Positions 28,716 to 37,550 of a stretch of 64,000 nt of DNA are shown here, piece after piece (within the stretch, counting starts at the first letter, position 1; each line of letters starts with the position of its first letter). Position numbers and translations under genes: made by a program. Source of the stretch: Thioclava sp. JE_KL1 (GTDB taxonomy: Bacteria > Pseudomonadota > Alphaproteobacteria > Rhodobacterales > Rhodobacteraceae); the NCBI RefSeq assembly GCF_009296265.1, contig NZ_WBJS01000003.1, forward strand, positions 372,001 through 436,000, read 5' to 3'. Under the pieces are notes generated by a model. The model searched no databases and had not been told where the DNA came from. It saw only the letters and a list, made by a program, of their open reading frames with translations.

Positions 28716-30101
28716 ATGCCGATCTCACACCTGCCCAAGAATGTCCGCCGCCAGTTGCGCCGCTTCGGCCCCTCCATGGGGCGCAGGCCCGCGGTCGACA
28801 TTCTGCGCGGCGCGGTCGGCGCGGGGGTAGCGATCCTCGTCGTGACCTTCATCGTGGCCACCCTGCCCCATTCGCGACAGGCCGGGATCTACCTCGTCTC
28901 CAGCTTCGCCTCGATGGCGGTGCTCTTGTTCGTTTTGCCGAATTCGCCTCTTGCGCAGCCATGGTCCGCGATGATGGGGATGATGATCTCCGCCGTGGTG
29001 CCGGTCGCGGTGCTGATGGTGACCCCGCCGCCCTATGCGGACGGGCTGGCGGTCGGCGGGTCGATCGCGGCGATGATGGCGGCGCGCGCGCTGCATCCGC
29101 CCGCAGCCGGGATCGCGCTGCTGGTGGTGCTGGAACACGAGGCGGGACGACGGCTCGGCTTCGATTTCGCGATCTTCCCGATCGCGGTGATGACCGTGCT
29201 GATGATCGGGTTCGCGATGCTCTGGAACCGGCTGTTCGGCATTTCTTACCCGACGCGCCCTCTCGCCTATCATCCGGCCCATGTCGGACGCGCGCGCGGC
29301 CCGGCTCGCTCGCTGAGCCAGCGCGACCTGTCGAACCTTCTGGTCGAGTTCAACCAATCGGCCAATATGGACCCCGCCGATCTGGCGCGGCTGATGGCGG
29401 TGGCCGAACACCGCGCCGCCGAGTCCCTTCTCGCCGATACGCATGTGCGCGATCTGATGACGCAGAACCCCGTCACCGTCAGCCCCGAAGCGCCGCTGTC
29501 CGAGATCGTGCGCAAGATGACCGCGCTCAACGTGCATACGCTGCCGGTGGTCGACAATTCCGGCTATTACCTCGGCGTGGTCGATCAGCACGACGCGCTG
29601 GAGGAACTGTTCAAGGAATTCGACATCCTGCGCCGCCCGCTGCGCTTTCGCGCGGCGCCCCCTGAGGCCGAGGTCCGCGCGATCTTCCATACCGATATCG
29701 AGACCGTCGAGGGCGACACGCCGGTGGGCGAATTGCTCGAACGGCTGGCCCGGCGCGAGGCGCGCGTCGTGCCCGTGACCGAAAGCGGGCGACTTGTGGG
29801 AATCCTGACCCGGACCGACATCATGGCGCTGCTTTTGGAGCATTCGCCTGCCGCCCATACCGAGGCGGAGCTCGACGAAGAAGTCGACGATGAGGATGAT
29901 GACGGGGAGCCCGCCGAGGCGGCCTCGCCCAAGACGAAGCCCGCGGCGCGCGTCGAAGACACGCCTGAGCGCGGGGGCAACACCGACCCTGAAGAGGCCG
30001 AACTGGCCGCGGAATTGCACCAAAGCACCGCGCGTCGTCCGCCGGTCTATGAGGACACGCAATACGACACCGCTGAAAGCCGCGGCGAGTCGCCCAAGTA
30101 A
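28716..30101 (+). CDS. HPP family membrane protein with two CBS domains and an acidic tail
   Basis: A 461-residue protein. An N-terminal HPP domain (about residues 1-175) has four or more membrane helices and the defining RALHPPAAG motif. It is followed by a CBS pair, first DLMTQNPVTVSPEAPLSEIV to YLGVVDQHDALEEL, second IFHTDIETVEGDTPVGELL to LVGILTRTDIMALL. The last 90 residues are strongly acidic and disordered (EVDDEDDDGEP). The CBS pair probably senses adenosine nucleotides. Some HPP proteins have been linked to nitrite transport, but no substrate is known here. The ATG at 28716 fits the domain best; open frame continues upstream. Confidence 0.85.
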   Translation: MPISHLPKNVRRQLRRFGPSMGRRPAVDILRGAVGAGVAILVVTFIVATLPHSRQAGIYLVSSFASMAVLLFVLPNSPLAQPWSAMMGMMISAVVPVAVLMVTPPPYADGLAVGGSIAAMMAARALHPPAAGIALLVVLEHEAGRRLGFDFAIFPIAVMTVLMIGFAMLWNRLFGISYPTRPLAYHPAHVGRARGPARSLSQRDLSNLLVEFNQSANMDPADLARLMAVAEHRAAESLLADTHVRDLMTQNPVTVSPEAPLSEIVRKMTALNVHTLPVVDNSGYYLGVVDQHDALEELFKEFDILRRPLRFRAAPPEAEVRAIFHTDIETVEGDTPVGELLERLARREARVVPVTESGRLVGILTRTDIMALLLEHSPAAHTEAELDEEVDDEDDDGEPAEAASPKTKPAARVEDTPERGGNTDPEEAELAAELHQSTARRPPVYEDTQYDTAESRGESPK

Positions 30102-30362
30102 CCGGCAATACGCTTGAACGCGCGAAAACCCTCCCCATATGGGAGAGGTCACACGCAACCCCCCAAGATATTGCGCGCCTCATCGGTATCCCTGCACCGT
30201 CGCGCCCGTTAAATGACCGTTTTTTCCGCACGAATCGGAGTCCGGTCGGATTTTGGGCATGAAAAGACTTGAAGCGTGGCGATTTCCACCGAACTTTAAT
30301 CTTATAGGGCAACACTAGGCTGGGTATCCTCCCGCGCCGCCCTCCGAGGAAAGGAGCAGATA
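30102..30362. promoter_or_regulatory. Intergenic region upstream of clpA
   Basis: This 261-nt region has no recognisable coding frame. A CTCCC-CATAT-GGGAG inverted repeat occurs at about 30131-30145, which could end the HPP-CBS transcript. Further on, CTTGAAG (30268-30274) and TTTAAT (30295-30300) resemble promoter elements but with a long 20-nt spacer. The sequence does not settle whether clpA uses a housekeeping or heat-shock promoter. Confidence 0.35.
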
Positions 30363-32681
30363 ATGCCGTCGTTTTCCAATACGCTCGAACAGGCAATCCA
30401 CGGGGCGCTGGCGCTCGCCAATGCCCGAAAGCATGAACTCGCGACGCTAGAACACCTGCTCCTCGCCTTGATCGACGAGCCGGACGCAGCGCGGGTGATG
30501 AAGGCCTGCGCCGTCGACACCGACGAATTGCGCCAGACCTTGGTGGAGTTCATCGACGATGAGCTATCCACCCTCGTGACCGAAATCGAAGGCTCGGAAG
30601 CCGTGCCGACCGCGGCCTTCCAGCGCGTGATCCAGCGCGCGGCCATCCATGTCCAAAGCTCGGGCCGCTCGGAAGTGACCGGGGCCAATGTGCTCGTCGC
30701 GATCTTCGCGGAACGCGAAAGCAACGCCGCCTATTTCCTGCAAGAGCAGGACATGACCCGCTACGACGCGGTGAACTTCATCGCGCATGGTGTGGCGAAG
30801 GACCCCGAGTTTGGCGAAACGCGCCCGGTGTCGGGGGCCGAGGAAGAGGCCAAAGCCGAAGGGGCAACCCAGGCCGAAGCCAAGGATTCCGCGCTCGAGA
30901 AATACTGCGTGAACCTCAACGCGAAATCCGAGAAGGGCGATGTCGACCCGCTGATCGGGCGTGAGCATGAGGTGGAGCGCTGCATTCAGGTGCTGTGCCG
31001 CCGCCGCAAGAACAACCCGCTTCTGGTGGGCGATCCCGGCGTGGGCAAGACCGCGATCGCGGAAGGTCTCGCGCTGAAGATCACGCGCGGCGAAACCCCG
31101 GAGATCCTCGCCAATTCGACGATCTACTCGCTCGATATGGGCGCGTTGCTCGCGGGCACCCGCTATCGCGGCGACTTCGAGGAGCGTCTGAAGGCCGTGG
31201 TGAAGGAGCTTGAAGAGCATCCCGATGCGATCCTGTTCATCGACGAGATTCACACCGTGATCGGGGCTGGCGCGACCTCGGGTGGCGCGATGGATGCCTC
31301 CAACCTGCTGAAGCCCGCGCTTCAGGGCGGCAAGCTGCGCACCATGGGCTCCACCACCTACAAGGAGTTCCGCCAGCACTTCGAGAAGGACCGCGCGCTG
31401 AGCCGCCGGTTCCAGAAGATCGACGTGAACGAGCCGTCGGTGCCGGATTCCATCAAGATCCTGATGGGTCTGAAACCCTATTTCGAGAAGCACCACGACA
31501 TTCGCTACACCAACGACGCCATCAAGACGGCGGTGGAGCTGTCGGCGCGCTATGTCCATGACCGCAAGCTGCCCGACAAGGCGATCGACGTGATCGACGA
31601 GGCGGGCGCCGCCCAGCATCTCGTGGCCGAAAGCAAGCGGCGCAAGACCATCGGCCCGAAAGAGATCGAGGCGGTCGTCGCCAAGATCGCGCGGATCCCG
31701 CCGAAATCGGTCTCGAAGGACGATGCCGAGGTGCTCAAGGATCTCGAGAAGTCCCTCAAGCGCGTCGTGTTCGGTCAGGACAAGGCGATCGAGACGCTGT
31801 CCTCCGCGATCAAGCTGGCCCGTGCGGGTCTGCGCGAGCCTGAGAAGCCGATCGGCAACTACCTCTTCGCGGGGCCGACCGGCGTCGGCAAGACCGAGGT
31901 CGCCAAGCAGCTCGCCGATACGCTCGGCGTGGAACTGATGCGCTTCGACATGTCGGAATACATGGAGAAGCACGCGGTCTCGCGTCTGATCGGTGCGCCT
32001 CCGGGCTATGTCGGCTTCGATCAGGGCGGCATGCTGACCGACAGCGTCGACCAGCACCCGCATTGCGTGCTGCTGCTCGACGAGATCGAAAAGGCCCACC
32101 CGGATGTCTACAACATCCTGCTGCAGGTGATGGATCACGGGAAGCTCACCGACCATAACGGCCGGACCGTCGACTTCCGCAATGTGATCCTGATCATGAC
32201 CTCGAATGCGGGCGCCGCCGAGCAGGCGAAGACCGCAATCGGCTTCGGGCGCGACCGGCGCGAGGGCGAGGATACGGCCGCGATCGAGCGGACCTTCACG
32301 CCCGAGTTCCGAAACCGTCTGGACGCGGTGGTCAGCTTCGCGCCGCTGCCGCGCGAGGTGATCTTGCAGGTGGTCGACAAGTTCGTGCTGCAACTCGAAG
32401 CGCAGCTCATCGACCGCAACGTCCATATCGAGCTCACCCCGGCCGCCGCGAACTGGCTCGCCGAGAAGGGCTACGACGACAAGATGGGCGCGCGTCCGCT
32501 GGGCCGGGTCATTCAGGAGCATATCAAGAAGCCGCTCGCCGAAGAGCTGCTCTTCGGGAAGCTCACCAAGGGCGGCGTCGCCAAGGTCTCGATCAAGGAC
32601 GACAAGATCGTCATCAAGGTCGAGGAACCGGGCAAGAAGCGGATCTCCGGCTCCAAGCCGCGCCTGCTGACCGCCGAATGA
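30363..32681 (+). CDS. clpA: ATP-dependent Clp protease ATP-binding subunit ClpA
   Basis: A 772-residue AAA+ unfoldase that feeds substrates, including N-degron proteins, to the ClpP protease. The double N-domain (residues 1-145) is followed by a linker of about 35 residues rich in Ala/Glu, then two AAA+ modules with Walker A GDPGVGKT (223-230) and GPTGVGKT (about 503-510) and their Walker B boxes ([16 protein letters not shown]). No middle domain is present, so it is ClpA rather than ClpB. AAAGGAG precedes the ATG. The adaptor gene clpS is not next to it. An M23 peptidase gene follows after 8 nt. Confidence 0.97.
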   Translation: MPSFSNTLEQAIHGALALANARKHELATLEHLLLALIDEPDAARVMKACAVDTDELRQTLVEFIDDELSTLVTEIEGSEAVPTAAFQRVIQRAAIHVQSSGRSEVTGANVLVAIFAERESNAAYFLQEQDMTRYDAVNFIAHGVAKDPEFGETRPVSGAEEEAKAEGATQAEAKDSALEKYCVNLNAKSEKGDVDPLIGREHEVERCIQVLCRRRKNNPLLVGDPGVGKTAIAEGLALKITRGETPEILANSTIYSLDMGALLAGTRYRGDFEERLKAVVKELEEHPDAILFIDEIHTVIGAGATSGGAMDASNLLKPALQGGKLRTMGSTTYKEFRQHFEKDRALSRRFQKIDVNEPSVPDSIKILMGLKPYFEKHHDIRYTNDAIKTAVELSARYVHDRKLPDKAIDVIDEAGAAQHLVAESKRRKTIGPKEIEAVVAKIARIPPKSVSKDDAEVLKDLEKSLKRVVFGQDKAIETLSSAIKLARAGLREPEKPIGNYLFAGPTGVGKTEVAKQLADTLGVELMRFDMSEYMEKHAVSRLIGAPPGYVGFDQGGMLTDSVDQHPHCVLLLDEIEKAHPDVYNILLQVMDHGKLTDHNGRTVDFRNVILIMTSNAGAAEQAKTAIGFGRDRREGEDTAAIERTFTPEFRNRLDAVVSFAPLPREVILQVVDKFVLQLEAQLIDRNVHIELTPAAANWLAEKGYDDKMGARPLGRVIQEHIKKPLAEELLFGKLTKGGVAKVSIKDDKIVIKVEEPGKKRISGSKPRLLTAE

Positions 32682-32689
32682 TCTAGCCC

Positions 32690-33661
32690 GTGCTTCGCGC
32701 GGTATTGATAAGCCTTCTCGTCCCGGCCGTGCCCTGCATGGCCGGGACTTTTCTATCCGACGCGCCAAAGCTGCAGATGCCGGTCGAGTGCACACTTGGC
32801 CAAGATTGCTACATCCAAAACTACGTCGACCGCGCCCCTGGTCCCGGCGCGCGAGACGCGGGTTGCGGCGGGCTGACCTATGACGGCCACAAGGGCACCG
32901 ATTTCGCACTGCTGACAGAAGCGCAGATGCAGGCGGGCGTGCAGGTGATCGCCGCCGCCCCGGGCCGGGTGATCGCCACCCGCGACGGAGAGCCCGACGG
33001 GGCTTATGCCAGCGGGCTAACGGTTTCCGGCAAGGAATGCGGAAACGGGATCGTCATCGATCTCGGACACGGCTGGCAGACCCAATATTGCCACCTGCGC
33101 GACGGCTCCATCTCCGTGACCCGCGGCGATCAGGTGGCGGCGGGCGACCCGCTCGGCCTCGTCGGACAATCGGGTAAAGCAGCGTTTCCCCATCTGCATC
33201 TCTCGCTGCGCCACGACGACACCGTGATCGACCCGTTCGACCCTGACATGCAGGACGCCTGCGCCACCGATGCAACGCAAACGCTCTGGTCCGCCCCGGT
33301 AAAATATACACCGAGCGGCTGGCTCGAGGCCGGGTTCACCGCCACCCTGCCACGCTTCGAGACAGTCTTGGCTGGCGCTCCCCTGCCCCCGCCCCGCGAC
33401 ACCGGACCCGCGCTAATCTTGTGGGGCTACGGTTTCGGCCTGCGCGCGGGGGACACGATCGGGTTCGAGATCACCGGCCCGGACGGGATCAGCTTCAGGA
33501 CGACCAGCGAGGTCGACGCGTCCATGGCCCGGTTCTTCCGCTATGTCGGCAAGAAGACATCACCTAGCGGCTGGCCCGAAGGCACCTACGCAGGACAGAT
33601 CACGCTCAGTCGCGACGGCGCGGTGATCGCCCGACGCGACGTCAGCACCGACATCGACTAG
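32690..33661 (+). CDS. M23 family (LytM-type) metallopeptidase
   Basis: A 323-residue exported peptidase. The start is a GTG 8 nt after clpA. A signal peptide (MLRAVLISLLVPAVPCMAG) is followed by a Cys-rich region and the M23 zinc motifs: His67 and Asp71 in HKGTDF, His135 in QYCHL, and His168/His170 in FPHLHLSL. All ligands are present, so it should be an active Zn endopeptidase, presumably on peptidoglycan cross-bridges in the periplasm. The C-terminal 110 residues form a beta-rich extension of unknown role. It may be co-transcribed with clpA. It converges with the antiporter gene. Confidence 0.9.
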   Translation: MLRAVLISLLVPAVPCMAGTFLSDAPKLQMPVECTLGQDCYIQNYVDRAPGPGARDAGCGGLTYDGHKGTDFALLTEAQMQAGVQVIAAAPGRVIATRDGEPDGAYASGLTVSGKECGNGIVIDLGHGWQTQYCHLRDGSISVTRGDQVAAGDPLGLVGQSGKAAFPHLHLSLRHDDTVIDPFDPDMQDACATDATQTLWSAPVKYTPSGWLEAGFTATLPRFETVLAGAPLPPPRDTGPALILWGYGFGLRAGDTIGFEITGPDGISFRTTSEVDASMARFFRYVGKKTSPSGWPEGTYAGQITLSRDGAVIARRDVSTDID

Positions 33662-33664
33662 CCC

Positions 33665-35545
33665 TCACGGGATCCGCGCGGCAGGCCCCGGCTGACCTGA
33701 GGGCTTCTCCCCGGCCTTGGCCTTCTGCGCGGTTTCTTCCTCGAACGCCTCGGGCGGCAGGAGCGAGATCAACCGTCCGCCCGGTTCGACCTTCATCTCG
33801 GCCGGATCGATCACGAAGCGCAGATCGCCGCTTTTTGCCACGACCATCACGGGCTTCGCGTTGGGCCGCTTTTCTCGCCACTGGGTCAGCGTGTATTCCT
33901 CGGTGATCCGGGTCACGCGGAAACGCCATCCCTCGGATAGCAGCTTCTCCCAATTCTCCAGCGTCCGCCCCTCGCCTAAGCGGCGCCCACCGAGCTGCGT
34001 CGGCAGCGCGTGGCGCTCGCGGTCGTCCTTTTGGCGCGGCACCTGCCAGACCTTGTCGCGGCCCAGCTCGGGCGCGAGATCGGTCGCGACGAGCGTGTTG
34101 TAGGCGTCGTTATCGGTGGCGGCGAGCAGGGTCGAATAGGCCATCAGCTCGACCTTGTCCTCCGCCGCCTCGCCCAGAATGTCGCCGTAGAAGGTCTTGA
34201 GCCCATTGGCGCGCGGGCGGATCAGGTGGGCGTGGTTCGGATCGGTGATCAGCACCGGCACCTCGGCCTTGTTCAGCGTCTCGGCCAGCGCCGTGGTGAA
34301 GCGCGAGCCGCCCACGATCAGCAGCCCCGGCTTGTCGGCATTGGCGAGCCCCAGCTTTCGCGCCAGCGGCGCCAGCGTGAAGCCGTGCACGATCACCGTC
34401 ACCAGCACCAGCACGAAGGCCAGCGGCCCGATGCGCAGCCCGTCCGCGACGCCGATCTCGGCCAGACGCTGCCCGAAGAGGCCCGCCACCGCGACCAGCA
34501 CCACCCCGCGCGGGCCGGTGAAGGCGATCAACAGCCGTTCGTTGCGCGGCAGTGCTGTCCCGATCAGCGAGATCAGCACCGTCAGCGGCCGCGCCACCAG
34601 CACCACGAGAATAACGAACAGAAGCGCGTGCCAGTCGAGCGCGGCGAGCTGGTCGATCTCGATATTCGCGGCGAGCAGGATGAAAACGCCCGAGACCAGC
34701 AGCACCGTCGCATGCTCCTTGAAACGGCGCAGTTCCTCGTAGGACGGCAGGTCGGCATTGCCGATCACCAGCCCCATCACGGTGACCGCAAGCAGCCCGC
34801 TTTCATGCAGCACGTGATCCGTCACCGCGAAGGTGCCCAGAAGCGTCGCGAAGAGCACCGGCACCTTCATGAATTCCGGCACCCACCCGCGCGAGAAGCT
34901 GCGCGCGATGCCCCAGCCGATCGCGCCGCCGATCGCGGCCGCAAAGCCGATACCGAGCGCGAGATGCCACACCGCCTCGCCCATCGGCAAGTTGGAGCGC
35001 AGCGTGAACACCACCTCGAAGGCCAGAACCGCCGCCAGCGCGCCGATCGGATCGTTCACGATGGCTTCCCATTGCAGCAGACGCGCGGGGCGGCGGGCAA
35101 GTTTCGCCGTACGCAGAAGCGGCGCGATCACCGTGGGGCCGGTCACGACCATGATCCCGCCGAAAACAGCCGCGCTTTCCCAGCTGAGCCCCGCGCCCCA
35201 AACGAGCGCGAGCACCGAGAGGAACCAGCCCAGAGGCGCGCCGATGAAGACCAGTCGCCGTACGCCGGTTTTCGCGTCGCCCAAGCGGTGGAAATCTAGA
35301 GAAAAGCCCCCCTCGAACAGGATCACCGCCACCGCGAGCGCGATCAGAGGGCTCAGCAAGTCGCCAAAATCCCGGCTCGGGTTCAAAAGCCCCGTCGCGG
35401 GCCCCGCGATGAGCCCTGCGACCAGCATGATCACGATGGCGGGCAGGCGCAGGCGCCAGGCCAGCCATTGCGCCCCAACACCGCACACACCCACCAGCGC
35501 AAAGGCCAATACCGGGCCGAGACCCGCCGATTCCGCGATTGCCAT
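33665..35545 (-). CDS. Cation:proton antiporter (CPA1-type) with C-terminal RCK/TrkA domain
   Basis: A 626-residue membrane protein. Residues 1-395 contain about 12 helices of the Na+/H+ exchanger fold, with LLQWEAIVNDPIGALAAV carrying the ND-type ion-binding residues and FTGPRGVVLVAVAGL near the end of the domain. A cytosolic Rossmann domain from about 405 (PGLLIVGGSRFTTALAETLN) resembles TrkA-N, and a further regulatory region runs to the Pro/Ala-rich tail. This layout fits K+ or Na+/H+ antiporters gated by nucleotides. The ion cannot be told from sequence. It is divergent from the DEAD-box gene, with 284 nt between. Confidence 0.88.
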   Translation of the reverse strand: MAIAESAGLGPVLAFALVGVCGVGAQWLAWRLRLPAIVIMLVAGLIAGPATGLLNPSRDFGDLLSPLIALAVAVILFEGGFSLDFHRLGDAKTGVRRLVFIGAPLGWFLSVLALVWGAGLSWESAAVFGGIMVVTGPTVIAPLLRTAKLARRPARLLQWEAIVNDPIGALAAVLAFEVVFTLRSNLPMGEAVWHLALGIGFAAAIGGAIGWGIARSFSRGWVPEFMKVPVLFATLLGTFAVTDHVLHESGLLAVTVMGLVIGNADLPSYEELRRFKEHATVLLVSGVFILLAANIEIDQLAALDWHALLFVILVVLVARPLTVLISLIGTALPRNERLLIAFTGPRGVVLVAVAGLFGQRLAEIGVADGLRIGPLAFVLVLVTVIVHGFTLAPLARKLGLANADKPGLLIVGGSRFTTALAETLNKAEVPVLITDPNHAHLIRPRANGLKTFYGDILGEAAEDKVELMAYSTLLAATDNDAYNTLVATDLAPELGRDKVWQVPRQKDDRERHALPTQLGGRRLGEGRTLENWEKLLSEGWRFRVTRITEEYTLTQWREKRPNAKPVMVVAKSGDLRFVIDPAEMKVEPGGRLISLLPPEAFEEETAQKAKAGEKPSGQPGPAARIP

Positions 35546-35678
35546 ACCTGTCCCTCGTCACGCTTCGGGATCAAACCCCGTTCAGGAGGTCAGGTTCCGT
35601 GCCCTTTTGCAAGAGGCCGAATATCGCGCAGGACCGCGCTATGTTCCGCGCGCAGCCCCGGGTCACCCCCTGAAAAGA

Positions 35679-35829
35679 TTGACCTTTGCGTCGCAATCCG
35701 GTAGGGCGCAGTCAAGCTCCGTAATCCGGCGGAGCTTCTCCTGGGCGCCCGGTTCCTAAAGCGCCCGACAGCGGCCCCGCCCGATGCGGGTCGCGACAGG
35801 ACGCGATCAAAGGTAAACCAAGGAAACCC
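35679..35829 (+). promoter_or_regulatory. Candidate promoter and structured leader of the DEAD-box helicase gene
   Basis: TTGACC (35679-35684) is a good -35 box, followed after 17 nt by TAGGGC (35702-35707), a poor -10. The presumed leader contains a perfect 8-bp stem AAGCTCCG/CGGAGCTT (35714-35721 and 35730-35737) and a GGGCGC/GCGCCC stem (35743-35748 and 35761-35766). Structured leaders are common on cold-regulated helicase genes, but a start site here is inferred. Confidence 0.4.
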
Positions 35830-37416
35830 ATGACTAAATTCACCGATCTGAAGCTGGACCCGAAAGTCCTTTCCGCCGTTGTCGACGCTGGCTACGAAGA
35901 GCCCACGCCCATTCAGGCTGGCGCCATTCCGCCCGCGCTCGAAGGCAAGGACGTGCTCGGCATCGCGCAGACCGGGACCGGCAAAACCGCCAGCTTCACC
36001 CTGCCGATGCTGACGCTGCTGCGCCGGGGCCGCGCCCGCGCCCGGATGCCGCGCTCGCTCGTGCTCTGCCCGACGCGCGAACTGGCAGCCCAGGTCGCCG
36101 AGAACTTCGACCTCTACGCCAAGAACACCAAGCTGACCCGCGCGCTGCTGATCGGCGGCGTGTCGTTCGGCGAGCAGGACAAGCTGATCGACAAGGGCGT
36201 CGACGTGCTGATCGCGACGCCGGGCCGCCTGCTCGACCATTTCGAGCGTGGCAAGCTGATCCTGACCGACGTGAAGGTCATGGTCGTCGACGAGGCCGAC
36301 CGGATGCTCGACATGGGCTTCATCCCGGATATCGAGCGCATCTTCCAGCTGACGCCCTTCACGCGCCAGACGCTGTTCTTCTCGGCCACGATGGCCCCTG
36401 AGATCGAGCGGATCACCAACACCTTCCTGCATGCGCCGACGCGGGTCGAAGTTGCGCGTCAGGCGACCACCGGTGCGAACATCACCCAGAAGCTGATCCA
36501 GATCGAACCGGCGCGCCGCGACCAGACGGCCAAGGCCAAGCGCGAATTGCTGCGCGCGGTGATCTCGGCCGAGGGCGAGGCCTGCACCAACGCGATCGTC
36601 TTCTGCAACCGCAAGGTCGATGTCGATATCGTCGCCAAGAGCCTGCAGAAATACGGCTTCGACGCCGCCCCGATCCATGGCGATCTCGACCAGAGCCAGC
36701 GCACGCGCACGCTCGAGAATTTCCGCGATGGCAAGCTCAAGCTGCTGATCGCCTCCGACGTGGCCGCGCGCGGTCTCGACGTGCCTTCGGTGAGCCACGT
36801 CTTCAACTACGACCTGCCGATGCATGCCGAGGATTACGTCCACCGGATCGGCCGCACGGGTCGCGCGGGCCGCAAGGGCACGGCGATCTCGATCGCGGTC
36901 CCGTCGGACGAGAAATTCCTCGGTCAGATCGAAAGCCTCGTCGAGCAGGAAATCCCGCGTGCCGAGCCGCCTGAAGATTTCGAGCTGTCCGAAGGCGCGA
37001 AGCAACCGGCGCGCAAGCGCGAAGACGCCAAGGGCGGTCGTTCGCGCGGCGGACGCAGCCGGGATCGTGGCGGGCGTGGGTCGAAACGCGACCAGCGCAG
37101 CGAAGAGACGCAGCAGCCGCAAAGCGCCGCGCCGCAGGAGCAGCAGGAGCAAGAGCAGGCGCCCAAGAAAGCCGAGGCTCAGCCCGAAGAGGCCCGCAGC
37201 GAAGCTGCCCCCGAGGCCGCGAGCGCTCCGAAGCCGCAATCGCGCAGCCAGTCTTCCGACGAGGGCGGTAATGCCCGCCGGTCGCGCGGTGGTCGCAACC
37301 GCCGCGAGCGCGACAACGAAGTCGTGGGCATGGGCGATCACGTTCCGGACTTCCTCACCGTCTCCTTCCGCCCCGGCGCGGTTGAGGAGACCGCCGAGGA
37401 CAAAGCGGATAGCTGA
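35830..37416 (+). CDS. DEAD-box ATP-dependent RNA helicase (RhlE-like)
   Basis: A 528-residue RNA helicase. All motifs are in order: Q motif PTPIQ (26-30), AQTGTGKT (46-53), PTRELA, TPGR, DEAD (154-157), SAT (185-187), ARGLD and HRIGRTGR. The core ends near residue 385 and is followed by a 140-residue disordered tail of Arg/Gly, Gln and Glu/Ala repeats (GGRSRGGRSRDRGGRGS), which likely binds RNA. It fits the RhlE group involved in ribosome assembly and mRNA turnover. AAGGAA precedes the ATG. It ends at a very strong terminator. Confidence 0.95.
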   Translation: MTKFTDLKLDPKVLSAVVDAGYEEPTPIQAGAIPPALEGKDVLGIAQTGTGKTASFTLPMLTLLRRGRARARMPRSLVLCPTRELAAQVAENFDLYAKNTKLTRALLIGGVSFGEQDKLIDKGVDVLIATPGRLLDHFERGKLILTDVKVMVVDEADRMLDMGFIPDIERIFQLTPFTRQTLFFSATMAPEIERITNTFLHAPTRVEVARQATTGANITQKLIQIEPARRDQTAKAKRELLRAVISAEGEACTNAIVFCNRKVDVDIVAKSLQKYGFDAAPIHGDLDQSQRTRTLENFRDGKLKLLIASDVAARGLDVPSVSHVFNYDLPMHAEDYVHRIGRTGRAGRKGTAISIAVPSDEKFLGQIESLVEQEIPRAEPPEDFELSEGAKQPARKREDAKGGRSRGGRSRDRGGRGSKRDQRSEETQQPQSAAPQEQQEQEQAPKKAEAQPEEARSEAAPEAASAPKPQSRSQSSDEGGNARRSRGGRNRRERDNEVVGMGDHVPDFLTVSFRPGAVEETAEDKADS

Positions 37417-37439
37417 CGCTTTCGTATTGGTAAAAATAT

Positions 37440-37471
37440 CCCCGCCGGAGGCTTCCTCCGGCGGGGTTTTT
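37440..37471 (+). terminator. Intrinsic terminator after the DEAD-box gene
   Basis: CCCCGCCGGAGG (37440-37451) pairs perfectly with CCTCCGGCGGGG (37455-37466) around CTT, followed by TTTTT. Its left arm together with the preceding AAATAT is identical over 19 nt to a segment at 63795-63813. Confidence 0.92.
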
Positions 37472-37483
37472 CTTTGTCTTCAA

Positions 37484-37503
37484 GGCAGGGGCGCGCCCCT
37501 GCC
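37484..37503. repeat. Perfect 20-bp palindrome between converging genes
   Basis: GGCAGGGGCG followed by its exact complement CGCCCCTGCC forms a perfect palindrome, the middle one of three hairpins between the helicase and rnj genes. Confidence 0.6.
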
Positions 37504-37522
37504 CGCCTGCGCCTAGGGCGAT

Positions 37523-37542
37523 CCGCGCCCTTTCGGGCGCGG
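37523..37542 (-). terminator. Hairpin at the end of the nuo-birA-coaX-rnj unit
   Basis: CCGCGCCC (37523-37530) pairs with GGGCGCGG (37535-37542) around a TTTC loop, 8 nt beyond the rnj stop. No T-run follows on the minus strand, but the next two hairpins would also block read-through. Confidence 0.55.
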
Positions 37543-37550
37543 AGCCACGC

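Noticed and set aside
30268-30300. Heat-shock sigma factor promoter before clpA
   Set aside because: CTTGAA is present, but no matching -10 element lies at the required distance, so it is not called.
30564-32909. A 781-codon minus-strand frame opposite clpA
   Set aside because: Low-information translation opposite a highly conserved gene; no sign of independent coding.
37100-37300. Repetitive Arg/Gly/Gln-encoding sequence resembling a DNA repeat array
   Set aside because: It is the disordered tail of the DEAD-box helicase, with coding-frame periodicity.
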